From contig CADARG010000005.1 of assembly GCA_902790255.1 (NCBI GenBank), positions 1-39,868 on the forward strand: a stretch of 39,868 bases of DNA, given 5' to 3'. The notes below the pieces were generated by a model. That model had not been told where the DNA came from. It saw only the letters and a list, made by a program, of their open reading frames with translations, and did not search any database. The position numbers and the translations under genes are program-made. This document shows positions 24,560-33,784 of the stretch, piece after piece (the first letter of the stretch is position 1; the number at the start of each line of letters is the position of its first letter). The stretch is from an uncultured Pseudomonadota bacterium. GTDB lineage: Bacteria; Pseudomonadota; Alphaproteobacteria; UBA3830.

Positions 24560-24706
24560 TCACGAATCCAAAAACGTCTTCAGTTTCCGTGAACGACTAG
24601 GGTGCTTCAATTTTCTGAGAGCCTTTGCCTCGATTTGTCTAATACGCTCGCGTGTGACAGAAAATTGCTGTCCGACTTCCTCCAAAGTATGGTCGGAATT
24701 CATTCC
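24560..24706 (-). pseudogene. Relic of the rpoD 3' end
   Basis: About 147 bases are nearly identical (a few substitutions) to the last ~48 codons and stop of rpoD (25844-25990), same orientation. It encodes the end of sigma region 4 but has no upstream part. The join to the rpmA relic follows at once, near 24707. Confidence 0.9.
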
Positions 24707-24707
24707 G

Positions 24708-24857
24708 ATATAGCATCAAGGGTTAAGGAGTCAGCAGATGTCAACAAAAAAAGCCGGTGGTAGTTACAAGAACGGGCGTGATTTGGAAAGTAAAAGACTA
24801 GGTGTAAAGCGTTTCAGGTTTTGTTGCTTAGTTGCGCAGACCATTGTCATCGAATAA
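24708..24857 (+). pseudogene. Relic of the rplU end and rpmA start
   Basis: About 24709-24815 copies the end of rplU, the intergenic RBS and the first ~26 codons of rpmA (ATG at 24738). Differences from the original are few and include S-to-Y and S-to-L changes. After KRF the frame runs on through unrelated sequence to a stop at 24857, giving a 39-residue ORF that overlaps the end of TadE-like copy B. It lacks most of L27 and cannot be functional as such. Confidence 0.88.
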
Positions 24858-25529
24858 ATCCTGTTTAGGAGTAAAAATAACGATGGAAGGAAAGTAAAAA
24901 GCAAATTCATCATTGTATTTATAACTAGCTTTGGGAGTTACTAATCGACAATTAAAAGCTTTTTTTGCCCTAGTATCTTGGTTATCAGATGCTGCGTATG
25001 CGTTCAAACTCATTGATTCAGCTCTGCAGAAAAGCGGACATTCTATTATGATTCTCACTTCTCCCTCATTTATTTTAAGTGTTGGATAAATGTCTTTCGG
25101 GGTAACATTTGTTTTGTGTTTTACTACACCATAATTATTATTGACATTGCCTTTGCCGTGAACCCAACCTGTTGGATTGATAGCTCCGTAACAATAAAAT
25201 AGATAACTCCATATGACAGAAGCTTTTCCTTCGGGTAAACCTTTTACGTAATAAATAAAAAAATAAGGTATATGAGAAAGCTCATGACTATAATTTCCTC
25301 TCTTTCCGTCTGCATACAGTGTCTTCCCCGGATATATCGTCAAATAAGACAGCGAAGCAGCATGTTGTACATCCCGAAACTTTATCTTTTTCTCCTCTCC
25401 TTCTCTTTTCTGTGAAATATTTTGAATTATATTCGCCATTTGCTGTGCCACAAACTCAGTCTGAGAATACATTCTCTTAATTCTCACTAAATCGTTAATG
25501 TAAAACAGCAAAATAATCAAAATCGGCAT
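24828..25529 (-). CDS. TadE-like membrane-anchored protein, copy B
   Basis: An inverted paralog of copy A: 233 residues from the first ATG in frame at 25529, but that start cuts off the conserved RRGSILIEFAIC segment that lies just upstream in the same open frame. The frame is open back to about 25700, where it meets the leader ORF at 25729 in the -1 frame. Shared parts with copy A include ICMPILIILLFYINDLV, YSQTEFVAQQMANIIQNI, AASLSYLTIYPGKT, the YYVKGLPEGKA segment, IYPTLKINEGEVRIIIE and SIVIFTP. There are further residues rich in Cys and Asp. It ends close to the rpoD 3' end. Role: as for copy A. Confidence 0.65.
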   Translation of the reverse strand: MPILIILLFYINDLVRIKRMYSQTEFVAQQMANIIQNISQKREGEEKKIKFRDVQHAASLSYLTIYPGKTLYADGKRGNYSHELSHIPYFFIYYVKGLPEGKASVIWSYLFYCYGAINPTGWVHGKGNVNNNYGVVKHKTNVTPKDIYPTLKINEGEVRIIIECPLFCRAESMSLNAYAASDNQDTRAKKAFNCRLVTPKASYKYNDEFAFYFPSIVIFTPKQDLFDDNGLRN

Positions 25530-25678
25530 ACAGATGGCGAATTCGATGAGAATTGAGCCACGGCGACCTAGTAATTTATCTTCGCGTCGCGGTGTTAGAA
25601 ATCTTGAAAATTGTTTAGAAAAATATTTTAAGTTTTTGTAAATTTTTAAGAGATAACTGTATGATTTTACTTGATTTT

Positions 25679-25729
25679 TTAGATCATTACCCCCTCCCCG
25701 TCAAATACCTTTTTGGCAAACCATTTCAT
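25679..25729 (-). CDS. Leader ORF of TadE-like copy B, out of frame by one base
   Basis: An ORF of 16 codons starting MKWFAKKVFD, with AAGGAG upstream and a TAA stop right after a GGGGAGGGGG stretch (plus-strand 25690-25699). The main frame is again the -1 frame, as in copy A. Past the G-rich stretch that frame reads LKNQVKSYSYLLKIYKNLKYF, against LKNQRKSYNYLFKIPKNLKCF in copy A. Several of the base changes there are synonymous in this frame, which supports its being translated. Confidence 0.55.
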   Translation of the reverse strand: MKWFAKKVFDGEGVMI

Positions 25730-25843
25730 CTCGCACTCCTTATTACAAAAACCTACACCCCATCATTTTCTCAGGAATTGATTAACAACTGGTTAAAATA
25801 TTTCGGGTCTGATATCCAAAACCAAAAATCTTATTTTCGCAAA

Positions 25844-27673
25844 TCACGAATCCAAAAACGTTTTCAGTTTCCGTGAACGACTAGGGTGCTTCAATTTTCT
25901 GAGAGCCTTCGTCTCGATTTGTCTAATACGCTCGCGTGTGACAGAAAATTGCTGTCCGACTTCCTCCAAAGTATGGTCGGAATTCATTCCAATTCCGAAA
26001 CGCATTCTCAGAACGCGTTCTTCTCGTGGAGTGAGGCTGGCAAGCACCAATGTTGTGGTTTCGCGCAGGTTCTCATTGACAGCGGACTCCACCGGTTGAG
26101 CGATATTTTTGTCCTCGATGAAATCTCCGAGATGTGAATCATCTTCATCTCCGATTGGAGCTTCTAGACTAACAGGCTCTTTCGAAATTTTCAGAACCTT
26201 GCGGACTTTGTGCAGACGTTCTGCCAATTCTTCGGGAGTTGGCTCCTTTCCCGTTTCGTTCAACATTTGTCTGGATGATCTTACGATTTTGTTTATAGTC
26301 TCGATCATGTGAACAGGGATTCTGATGGTTCTAGCCTGATCCGCAATGGATCGGGTGATTGCCTGGCGAATCCACCACGTAGCGTAGGTCGAAAATTTAT
26401 ACCCACGGCGGTACTCAAATTTGTCCACCGCCTTCATTAATCCAATGTTTCCCTCCTGGATTAAATCTAAAAATTGCAACCCACGGTTGGTGTACTTTTT
26501 CGCGATGGAGATAACCAGACGCAGGTTAGCCTCAATCATGTCCTTTTTTGCTCGAGTTGCGCATCTTTCGCCCTTTTGAATGCAGGCAACCAATTTTTTG
26601 AACACGCCGAGTGGCAGTTTAGATTCCTCTTCGATTTCTTTAGCCAATGCTTGATGCTCAGAAATTTCTTTTGCGCAATTTTTGAAGAACTTGTTCCAAT
26701 TTGAGAACTTCAGCATAGAGTGTTCCCAATCTGGATTGGTCTCATTTCCGAGGTAATTTTTCAGAAATCCTTCTCTATTAATGCCATTATCTTGAGCTAA
26801 CTTTAAGAGCGCCGTTTCGCTCTTGATTAGCTTGCGATTTAACGCATAAAGTTCTTCGCACATTGACTCGATCGTTTTCTGATTAAGTCTTAACTCCGAA
26901 ACAGCGTTTACCAGTTCACGCTTCTGTTTAGTTGATGGATTTTTCTTCTTCAGAAGCTCATTATGCATTGTTATTACTTTTTGTAAGTTGTCAATAATGC
27001 CTGGAATCAAGTCTTCATCTTCAGTATTAACTTCTTTTGTCTCTTCTGAATCTTCATCAGAAGAATTTTCATCTTCCTCTAAATCATCATCACTATCTGA
27101 ATTATCCGTTTCCTCTTCTTCGTCTTTAATTCCATTATCCAACTGAAGGATTTCCCTCAACATAATCTTATGTTCCTTCAACGCCTCTATCCATTCAGCA
27201 AATTTGTCGAAAGTTTTTGGACTTTCACTTAATCCGCTGATGACTTCGGCGTAACCCTGCTCGATTTTCTTAGCAAGTTCGATTTCTCCATCTCGGGAAA
27301 GTAGTTCCACATTGCCCATTTCCCTGAGATACATACGTACAGGATCATCTGTTCTAAGAAGATCATCGTTATTTTGTTCCAATTTTTGCACAGGATGGAT
27401 ATGATTTTTTTCGCGATGAAAAGTCTCAGCTTCTTCCGTTTCAATCAACTGAATTCCCATTCCCGAAAGACTGGAGATGGCGATGTCGATTTTTTCCGAG
27501 GAAAATTTTTCTTTAGGTAGAGCATCGTTTAGCTCATCGTAGGTTATATACCCGCGCTCCTTTCCCAAAGATATTAGAGCAGCGAACTGAGTTTCAGAGG
27601 AATTATCTTTTCCCGGATTCTCTTCTTTGTTCTCAATATTTTCATTTATCTTTGAATTTGAAACTGCGTTCAT
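25844..27673 (-). CDS. rpoD: RNA polymerase sigma factor RpoD (sigma-70)
   Basis: The housekeeping sigma factor, 609 residues. Region 1.1 is at the N terminus ([21 protein letters not shown]). Region 1.2 is [32 protein letters not shown]. An acidic spacer (about 185-215, rich in Glu, Asp, Ser) and the non-conserved region follow. Region 2 has [44 protein letters not shown], region 3 has [13 protein letters not shown], and region 4 is [16 protein letters not shown] through [19 protein letters not shown]. It lies 11 bases after dnaG, in the classic macromolecular synthesis order. A 3' fragment of the gene is repeated at 24560-24706. Confidence 0.97.
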   Translation of the reverse strand: MNAVSNSKINENIENKEENPGKDNSSETQFAALISLGKERGYITYDELNDALPKEKFSSEKIDIAISSLSGMGIQLIETEEAETFHREKNHIHPVQKLEQNNDDLLRTDDPVRMYLREMGNVELLSRDGEIELAKKIEQGYAEVISGLSESPKTFDKFAEWIEALKEHKIMLREILQLDNGIKDEEEETDNSDSDDDLEEDENSSDEDSEETKEVNTEDEDLIPGIIDNLQKVITMHNELLKKKNPSTKQKRELVNAVSELRLNQKTIESMCEELYALNRKLIKSETALLKLAQDNGINREGFLKNYLGNETNPDWEHSMLKFSNWNKFFKNCAKEISEHQALAKEIEEESKLPLGVFKKLVACIQKGERCATRAKKDMIEANLRLVISIAKKYTNRGLQFLDLIQEGNIGLMKAVDKFEYRRGYKFSTYATWWIRQAITRSIADQARTIRIPVHMIETINKIVRSSRQMLNETGKEPTPEELAERLHKVRKVLKISKEPVSLEAPIGDEDDSHLGDFIEDKNIAQPVESAVNENLRETTTLVLASLTPREERVLRMRFGIGMNSDHTLEEVGQQFSVTRERIRQIETKALRKLKHPSRSRKLKTFLDS

Positions 27674-27684
27674 TTTTTTTACTC

Positions 27685-29412
27685 CTATCTTTTTCTACGG
27701 TTTAAGACTTCACTTTTCAATGCTTTTAATTTTTGCCAGTTGTCTTCTGAAAAAACAAAGTTCGATGACGCTTTTTGCAGATCTCTGACCAACATAGGTT
27801 CAGATAAGTATCTCTTCAGAAGTTCTGACCATTCTGCGAAAGCCACGTCATCGACAACACTTTTGTCTACAAAACTTGCATGCACCACTATGTCTCCAAA
27901 ATCTCTGCCGACGACATCCTGTAACTGTACCATCGACTCAGCAAATTTCTGAGGATTTTCTTCAGCAAAATCTGTATAATTTCTCAAAATTTTCTCTTTC
28001 AAAACCTTCATCTCGACGTTTTCAAACTCGAGCTTAACAAAATCTTCCGCAACCCTATCAATAATATAAGGGTGATTTATCAGAGTCACAACTAGTATTT
28101 TTTCAATTTTTTCTTTTGCAGGGGTCGCAGATCGTAAATTTTCTTTTTTTGTAACTCGATTTTTTCTCTTATACAAGGATTTTTGACGATTTTTGATGTC
28201 CTGAATATAAAAATTTTTTATGGAAATATTTTTTATGGATTCTGCTTTTCGGATTAGCATTTCAATAAGTTCGGCTTTTTGCTCAGGAGTTTCCGATGGG
28301 AACAATGAAAATCCTCCGTCCCAAAGCCATTGCGAAAGCGGAATTGCATTATTTACCGATTCTGTAATCACTGAAATTTGATTGTTATATACTAAAAGAT
28401 CGGGATCGGCTCCCTGAGGAAGTGTTGCGAATTTGAAAGATTTCCCTGGTTCGAGATTTTCCAAAATTCGGTCGATCCACCGATAAGAGGCTTTAATTCC
28501 TGCGGAGTCACCATCTAGGGCAATAACAGGATTATTGCAAACTCGCCAACACATACTTATCTGAGTTGTACTTATTGCTGTTCCGAGTGGAGCAACTGCT
28601 CCATCGAATCCTGCCTGGTGTAACGAAATTACATCTAAATATCCTTCCGAAATGATTATTTGTCGAGATTTTCCTTTGCGAGCGAGGTTGTATCCGTATA
28701 GCTGTTGACTTTTTTTGTAAATCTCTGTTTCTGGAGAATTTATATATTTTGCTTTTTCTGATTTTTCTAAAATCCTTCCACCAAATCCGACACATTTATT
28801 TCTGGAATCAATTATTGGGAAAATCAAACGACCTTTGTATCGATTAATAAACTCATTTTTGTATCCAGATTTTATGAAGATGCCCGTTCGAATTAATTCA
28901 TCATCGGAAAATCCTTTCTTTTTCAGTTGATCATAGAGTATCGAGTTGCCAGGAGCAAAACCCAATTGAAATTTTTCTACTTGCTCTCTGTTGATTTTTC
29001 TTAAATTCAGATAATCTCGAGCTATTGAATTGGTTTTGGAGTTTAAGCTTTCTATGAAGTAATTTTTAGAACAATCCATTATCTCGAAAAGCCTGGCAGA
29101 TGGATCTGTTTTTTGTTCGGATTTATCTTTTGGGATTTCTATTCCATATTGGTTAGCAATAATTTCGACCGCTTCCAAAAATGAAACTTTTTCGAAATCC
29201 ATAACAAACTTTATTGAATCTCCGCCTGTGCCACAGCCAAAGCAATGGTATAACCCTTTGGTTTCGTCTACATGAAACGAACCAGTTTTTTCCTTATGAA
29301 AAGGGCAAAGAGCCTTCCATATATTTCCGACTTTATGCAGACGTATGCGAGCAGAAATTATGTCCACAATAGAAATTCGGCTTTTCAAATATTCAACGAA
29401 ATCTTTATTCAT
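27685..29412 (-). CDS. dnaG: DNA primase DnaG
   Basis: DnaG makes RNA primers for replication. The 575-residue protein has an N-terminal CHC2 zinc finger ([15 protein letters not shown] with Cys36 and His39, then [11 protein letters not shown] with Cys57 and Cys60), the core [27 protein letters not shown], and the TOPRIM domain with [16 protein letters not shown] and [10 protein letters not shown]. The C-terminal helicase-binding part is divergent and Lys-rich around residue 420. Order pgm-dnaG-rpoD on the minus strand gives short gaps of 6 and 11 bases or so. Confidence 0.96.
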   Translation of the reverse strand: MNKDFVEYLKSRISIVDIISARIRLHKVGNIWKALCPFHKEKTGSFHVDETKGLYHCFGCGTGGDSIKFVMDFEKVSFLEAVEIIANQYGIEIPKDKSEQKTDPSARLFEIMDCSKNYFIESLNSKTNSIARDYLNLRKINREQVEKFQLGFAPGNSILYDQLKKKGFSDDELIRTGIFIKSGYKNEFINRYKGRLIFPIIDSRNKCVGFGGRILEKSEKAKYINSPETEIYKKSQQLYGYNLARKGKSRQIIISEGYLDVISLHQAGFDGAVAPLGTAISTTQISMCWRVCNNPVIALDGDSAGIKASYRWIDRILENLEPGKSFKFATLPQGADPDLLVYNNQISVITESVNNAIPLSQWLWDGGFSLFPSETPEQKAELIEMLIRKAESIKNISIKNFYIQDIKNRQKSLYKRKNRVTKKENLRSATPAKEKIEKILVVTLINHPYIIDRVAEDFVKLEFENVEMKVLKEKILRNYTDFAEENPQKFAESMVQLQDVVGRDFGDIVVHASFVDKSVVDDVAFAEWSELLKRYLSEPMLVRDLQKASSNFVFSEDNWQKLKALKSEVLNRRKR

Positions 29413-29418
29413 GTTTAC

Positions 29419-30888
29419 CTATTCACGTTCCGCTGAGGTTTCTCCCATTTTATATTTTTCCAGAATCTGTCCTATTTCTTTTATAAAAGGTTTTAAATAG
29501 GAAATTACTTCATTCAAGAGGAGCTTCATATATTCTTTTTTATTCGCTTCCGCTCTCAAAGAAATTGCGTTCTGAGTATTGGAAGCTCTTATTAGCCACC
29601 ATCCTTTCTCATTGGAAACTCTGACACCGTCTATGTCTACGAAATTTATTCCTTGTTTGTGAAGTTTTTCTTTTGTTTTTTCTATTATTTGAAATTTTTT
29701 ATCTTCCGAACAGCTTATACGAATTTCTGGAGTAACAAAACCGTACGGTAAATTAATGAAAGCCTTTTTATTTTCACTGAGAATTTCCAAACAACGCAAA
29801 GCGGCATAAATTCCGTCATCAAATCCGAACCACCTGTCCTTGAAGAAGAAATGACCGCTCATTTCTCCAGCTAACAATGCTCCTGACGACTTCATTCTTG
29901 CTTTTATAAATGAGTGACCGACCTTTTCCATAATTGGTGATCCGCCTAACTCTTTAATCCTTTGGAATATTCTATGACATGATTTTACATCCGAAATTAC
30001 TTGGGCTCCTGGGTTTTTCTTCAAAAAATCAGTAGAAAAAACTTCCAATACTTGATCACTGTATAACATTTGTCCATCGGAATTTACCACACAAAGGCGA
30101 TCACCATCGCTATCGAAAGCGAAACCAATATCGAATTTATTATAGCTTACGAATTTTCTCAAATAAGATATATTTTCAGCGACTGTGGGGTCCGGCTGAC
30201 GATTTGGAAAATTCCCGTCCATTTCCTCAAACAACACGTGATGCCGACCGGGAATTCTAGTCACAATTTCTCTGATGGCATTGCTTGTTGCTCCGTTTCC
30301 GATATCCCATGCAATGCGCAAATCATCTGCGAATCGGAATTCATCCAGAATATCATTTATATAGCTAACAAAGATATCATTAAGAATTACTTCACGTCCA
30401 TTCGATTCAATAAAGTCTCGTTGACGTATCGTCTTTTCTATATTTTTTATATCATCTCCGTAAAATGGATCTTTTCCCAGCACAAATTTAAATCCGTTGT
30501 ATTCTGCAGGATTGTGTGACCCAGTTACCATGATGCCTGCATCCATGTTGAATTTATTTACCGTATAATACATCATCGGGGTATGGCAAATACCTAATTC
30601 AACTACTTCCATTCCGGATTTTATCAATCCCTGAATTAGTTTTTCCGTCAGAATATCTGAAGAATTTCTACAATCATTTCCGATACATAATCTTTTTAAA
30701 TTTCTCCTGTAGAGAAAAGTTCCGAAAGCCCTTCCTATATAATAAGCATGTTCGGGAAAAAGAGTTTCTCCAAAAATTCCTCTGATATCATAATCTCTGA
30801 AAATTTCTTTTGGTAAAGGGTGTTCAAATTCTTTCTGTTCTTCATTATCCAAACAAAATATTTCCCTCAATTTTTCTGAAAACTTCAT
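29419..30888 (-). CDS. Phosphomannomutase/phosphoglucomutase
   Basis: An alpha-D-phosphohexomutase of 489 residues that interconverts hexose 6- and 1-phosphates, feeding LPS and polysaccharide sugars. It has FRDYDIRGIFGETLFPEHAYYIGRAFG at the start, the phosphoserine loop VTGSHNPAEYNGFKF, the metal loop FAFDSDGDRLCVV, the sugar-binding loop GEMSGHFFFKDRWFG, and the phosphate-binding RASNTQNAISLRAEA near the C terminus. All four domains are there. I chose the ATG at 30888; an open frame extends to 30969, but those residues do not look like the family. Which sugar is favoured is not clear. Confidence 0.9.
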   Translation of the reverse strand: MKFSEKLREIFCLDNEEQKEFEHPLPKEIFRDYDIRGIFGETLFPEHAYYIGRAFGTFLYRRNLKRLCIGNDCRNSSDILTEKLIQGLIKSGMEVVELGICHTPMMYYTVNKFNMDAGIMVTGSHNPAEYNGFKFVLGKDPFYGDDIKNIEKTIRQRDFIESNGREVILNDIFVSYINDILDEFRFADDLRIAWDIGNGATSNAIREIVTRIPGRHHVLFEEMDGNFPNRQPDPTVAENISYLRKFVSYNKFDIGFAFDSDGDRLCVVNSDGQMLYSDQVLEVFSTDFLKKNPGAQVISDVKSCHRIFQRIKELGGSPIMEKVGHSFIKARMKSSGALLAGEMSGHFFFKDRWFGFDDGIYAALRCLEILSENKKAFINLPYGFVTPEIRISCSEDKKFQIIEKTKEKLHKQGINFVDIDGVRVSNEKGWWLIRASNTQNAISLRAEANKKEYMKLLLNEVISYLKPFIKEIGQILEKYKMGETSAERE

Positions 30889-31032
30889 ATTTCGTCTCAA
30901 AGTGTCACAAAAACTATAGGCCCCAATTATACACAATATTTTTTGTAAAAGATTGAGAAAAATATTCAAATTTTCATAAGTTATTTACTTTTTTGTGATT
31001 TGATGGAGAAAGATAGTTATGTGGAGTTACTA

Positions 31033-32532
31033 ATGAAGAGTAGTTTATATAAGCTTTTATCTTTGTCTTGCATTATTGCGATGTTTGGAAGTAGTGTTCT
31101 TGCCCGAGATTATAATCAACCGAAAGGGAGTTACCCTGACCGAGGTTCAGAGGAGAGTTACTCTGATGATAATTATAGCAAGGAAAGAAGTGACAACAAA
31201 GAGACACAGGAGGTTGACTATTATCCGTTTACCAAGAGTCAGGGACGTATAGGAGATCAGGACGTTATAGGTATCAGAATATCCAAAGAAAAAATAGTGT
31301 TGCTTGGGAGAGACAAGACTTATTTTGAAGAACAAATGAAGGAACAAAATTTTTCAGAAAGGGATTTCTTTTCAAAATATCCGAAACTGATCAGTGTAGA
31401 GTTGAGTAATGTGAGTTTTACCAGAGAAATTTTGGAAAATATTCAAAAGTATTTGCCGAAAACTATCAAGAATTTGGTGATAAATTCTTGTGTCATTGCG
31501 AACGAGGATTTTGAAGAATTTACGGACATAATTGTACGGCATAAGCAGTTGAAGTTTTTAACTGTTATGGATCCGAATATGGCACGAGCAGAGTCTGCCA
31601 AACTGATTGCAGCAGTGGGCGATTTGGAAGTTCTTAAATACTTGAGACTCACATTGGGGGAATTAGGAGATGAAGGATGTGTCATATTACAAAAAGTTCT
31701 TAACAAATCAAAAGAAACCTTGTCAGATCTGAATCTTGGGTTCATGAGAGTTAATAACAGTAAGGATTATGATGGCTTATTGACATTCCTGGGAGAACTG
31801 AAAGAATTAAAAAAATTAGAATATTCGGTTTTTGAAAGTACTGAAAATCAGGTAAATATTTTCTTTAATTCGTTAGCAAATTTGAAGAAACTCACCGATT
31901 TGAAGTTATGTTTTGATGACTTTAATTCCCACAATGGAGTGGAGGCATATCACAATTCTGAAGATTTTAATGCGGCATTGGAAAAGCTGAAATATCTGGA
32001 AAATTTGGATATTTCGAGTATGAATCTTCCTGATTCATCATTGCAAACGATTTCCAGGGCATTGGAAAATTTGACTAAATTGAAGACATTGAATGTTTCG
32101 GGTAATCCAATCAATGAACAAACCGCGAAAGTTCTGTCTGCAGTCATTAAAAATATGGACAGCTTGATTTCATTTGTTGCTAATAATTGCGAAATGAATG
32201 ATTCTGCATTTTCGTCCTTGTGTTCTGGGTTGCAGAATAGTTCATTACGATATGCGTACTTTAGCGGTAACGATATTGTCAGTTCTGTGAAATCTCTTCC
32301 GGTTTCTCAGATGAAAAATTTAGTTGCGGTTAACTTTGCTGATAACAAAATAAAATTGTCTGATGTTGTAGGGTTTATGAAAATGATTCCAGGTGGATCG
32401 AAATTAGAAGTCGTTAATTGGACAGGAAATGACTTTACAGGAGTCAGTGAGAATCAACAAATAGAGGAAAGAAATGATCTTAAGATCTGGAAGAAGGAGC
32501 ATAGAGTGAATACTCTTGACCTGGGGATATGA
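31033..32532 (+). CDS. Secreted leucine-rich-repeat protein (RNI-like)
   Basis: A 499-residue protein from the ATG at 31033, which has GGAG upstream (the frame opens at 31000). The signal peptide is KSSLYKLLSLSCIIAMFGSSVLA. A Ser/Tyr/Asp-rich linker (~25-60) follows, then leucine-rich repeats from about 105 to the end, of the longer ribonuclease-inhibitor kind: LEVLKYLRLTLGELGDEGC, LKKLTDLKLCFDDF, LENLDISSMNLPDSSL, LKTLNVSGNPINEQTAKVL and LVAVNFADNKIKLSD. Such repeats bind proteins. Like the ankyrin and coiled-coil proteins nearby, it would leave the cytoplasm. The partner is unknown. Divergent from the phosphohexomutase gene. Confidence 0.8.
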   Translation: MKSSLYKLLSLSCIIAMFGSSVLARDYNQPKGSYPDRGSEESYSDDNYSKERSDNKETQEVDYYPFTKSQGRIGDQDVIGIRISKEKIVLLGRDKTYFEEQMKEQNFSERDFFSKYPKLISVELSNVSFTREILENIQKYLPKTIKNLVINSCVIANEDFEEFTDIIVRHKQLKFLTVMDPNMARAESAKLIAAVGDLEVLKYLRLTLGELGDEGCVILQKVLNKSKETLSDLNLGFMRVNNSKDYDGLLTFLGELKELKKLEYSVFESTENQVNIFFNSLANLKKLTDLKLCFDDFNSHNGVEAYHNSEDFNAALEKLKYLENLDISSMNLPDSSLQTISRALENLTKLKTLNVSGNPINEQTAKVLSAVIKNMDSLISFVANNCEMNDSAFSSLCSGLQNSSLRYAYFSGNDIVSSVKSLPVSQMKNLVAVNFADNKIKLSDVVGFMKMIPGGSKLEVVNWTGNDFTGVSENQQIEERNDLKIWKKEHRVNTLDLGI

Positions 32533-32597
32533 TTTGCAAGAATTTCAATTTGCGGAACAATTATAGTTACCAGGGTTTTGCAATTATTCCTTTTTAC

Positions 32598-32631
32598 TGC
32601 CTTCAAAAAATTTCGAAGGCATAATTTTTTC
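32598..32631 (+). terminator. Terminator after the LRR gene
   Basis: TGCCTTC and GAAGGCA pair around an A/T loop and are followed by a T-rich tail (TAATTTTTTC). Confidence 0.65.
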
Positions 32632-32733
32632 TAATTTTAATTCGCTTCCATAAATAAAAAGTTCATCATTAACCAAATTTTAACTTAAGGGTGTTAGCAT
32701 GAAGTAAGAATTTTAAAATTGGAAGGAATGAAA

Positions 32734-32826
32734 ATGTCTAAGGAAAGTAATAAAGTTAGGGAAGTGAAAAGGAAAGAATTTTCATTAAAAAAGAAAAGAT
32801 ATTTAATGATTTCAGAGATGAATTAA
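32734..32826 (+). CDS. Possible basic microprotein
   Basis: An ORF of 30 codons (MSKESNKVREVKRKEF..., very rich in Lys, Arg and Glu) with GGAAGGA seven bases before its ATG. It lies about 80 bases before the permease gene. No family is recognisable. The good RBS is the main reason for listing it; it may equally be chance. Confidence 0.3.
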   Translation: MSKESNKVREVKRKEFSLKKKRYLMISEMN

Positions 32827-32908
32827 TGAGAAATCGAAAGGAACGACGGTTTTGGTCGTCGCTTATAGAGGAGCGTAGTTTTTCCTTCCTTATTTTGTGG
32901 AGATGAGT

Positions 32909-33772
32909 ATGTCTATTGTTGATAGTATTTTTTTCATGTTGGCTTTTGGTCTGGCATTTTCGTTAGTGGGACTGGGTATTTTTTTATCTAATAAGGTTTT
33001 TAAATTAATAGACTTGACCTGTGAGTCCAGTTTTGCCTTAGGAGGTTGCGTTTATGGTGCTATGGTCCTGGCAGGGGTGAATCCATTGTTTGCCATAATA
33101 ACTGCGACATTTTTGGGATATATTGCGGGGATTATAACCGCTTCTTTTATTAACTATATAAAGTTGGACGCAGTTATCGCAAGCTTGCTGACAATCGGAG
33201 GTTTACAGTCTTTGTTAACGAAGTTAGTTGAATTTAAAAAAATCGATCCGGTGTCGGTGTTTGGGAATTTATCTCCGATCAGTAATTTTATTCTCGTTCT
33301 GATAATTGTCTGCCCAGTTATATATTTATTTTATAAGTTAATGATTTCAGAATATGGACTTTCTATGAGAGTATATGGAGATGGGGAGATAATTACCGAA
33401 TCTATGGGAGTCAATGGTATAAGAATTTTGTCTTTCGGTTTGGGGCTCGAAAATTTGCTTTTTGCCTTGGCGGGAGCTCTTGTTGCGCAGATGACTGGAG
33501 AATTTTCTGTAAATATGGGAAGTGGCTGCATCATTTTTGGTATATCAGCGATTATTTTCGGCAGTAAAATATTTAACAATGTGAATATAAAAACAGCGAT
33601 TATTGGAACATTTATAGGGGCTGTATGTTATCAAGCGGCATTGAAGCTATTGATATCCAAAGAGTTAATTGGTTTGGGCGAGGAATACACCAACATAATA
33701 ATGGCCATGACATTAGTTCTGTTGGTTGCCCTAAAACGAAGTAATTATGTCTATGAGACCAGAGAAAATTAA
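32909..33772 (+). CDS. ABC transporter permease (COG4120/TrpY-like)
   Basis: An inner-membrane permease of 287 residues with about eight hydrophobic segments. Segments such as SLVGLGIFLSNKVFKLIDLTCESSFALGGCVYG and YGLSMRVYGDGEIITESMGVNGIRILSFGLGLENLLFALAGALVAQ resemble the permeases of the uncharacterised COG4120 type, which usually go with a COG2984 binding protein and a COG1101 ATPase (as in TrpXYZ). GGAG precedes the ATG at 32909; GTG and ATG starts at 32897 and 32903 are too close to it. The ATPase gene follows by 12 bases. No binding-protein gene is near. Confidence 0.75.
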   Translation: MSIVDSIFFMLAFGLAFSLVGLGIFLSNKVFKLIDLTCESSFALGGCVYGAMVLAGVNPLFAIITATFLGYIAGIITASFINYIKLDAVIASLLTIGGLQSLLTKLVEFKKIDPVSVFGNLSPISNFILVLIIVCPVIYLFYKLMISEYGLSMRVYGDGEIITESMGVNGIRILSFGLGLENLLFALAGALVAQMTGEFSVNMGSGCIIFGISAIIFGSKIFNNVNIKTAIIGTFIGAVCYQAALKLLISKELIGLGEEYTNIIMAMTLVLLVALKRSNYVYETREN

Positions 33773-33784
33773 AAGGAGTGAACC

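Larger units (their letters stand above)
32533..32908. other. Intergenic region before the ABC transporter genes
   Basis: About 375 bases that hold the LRR terminator, an AT-rich promoter-like stretch, a possible microprotein ORF (separate entry) and a short hairpin (CGACG at 32844-32848 with CGTCG at 32857-32861) that might be a leader structure for the permease gene. No binding-protein gene is present. Confidence 0.5.

Noticed and set aside
26474-26704. Plus-strand ORFs within rpoD, pgm (30070-30519) and other core genes
   Set aside because: All lie antisense to well-supported genes and show no start signals or motifs.
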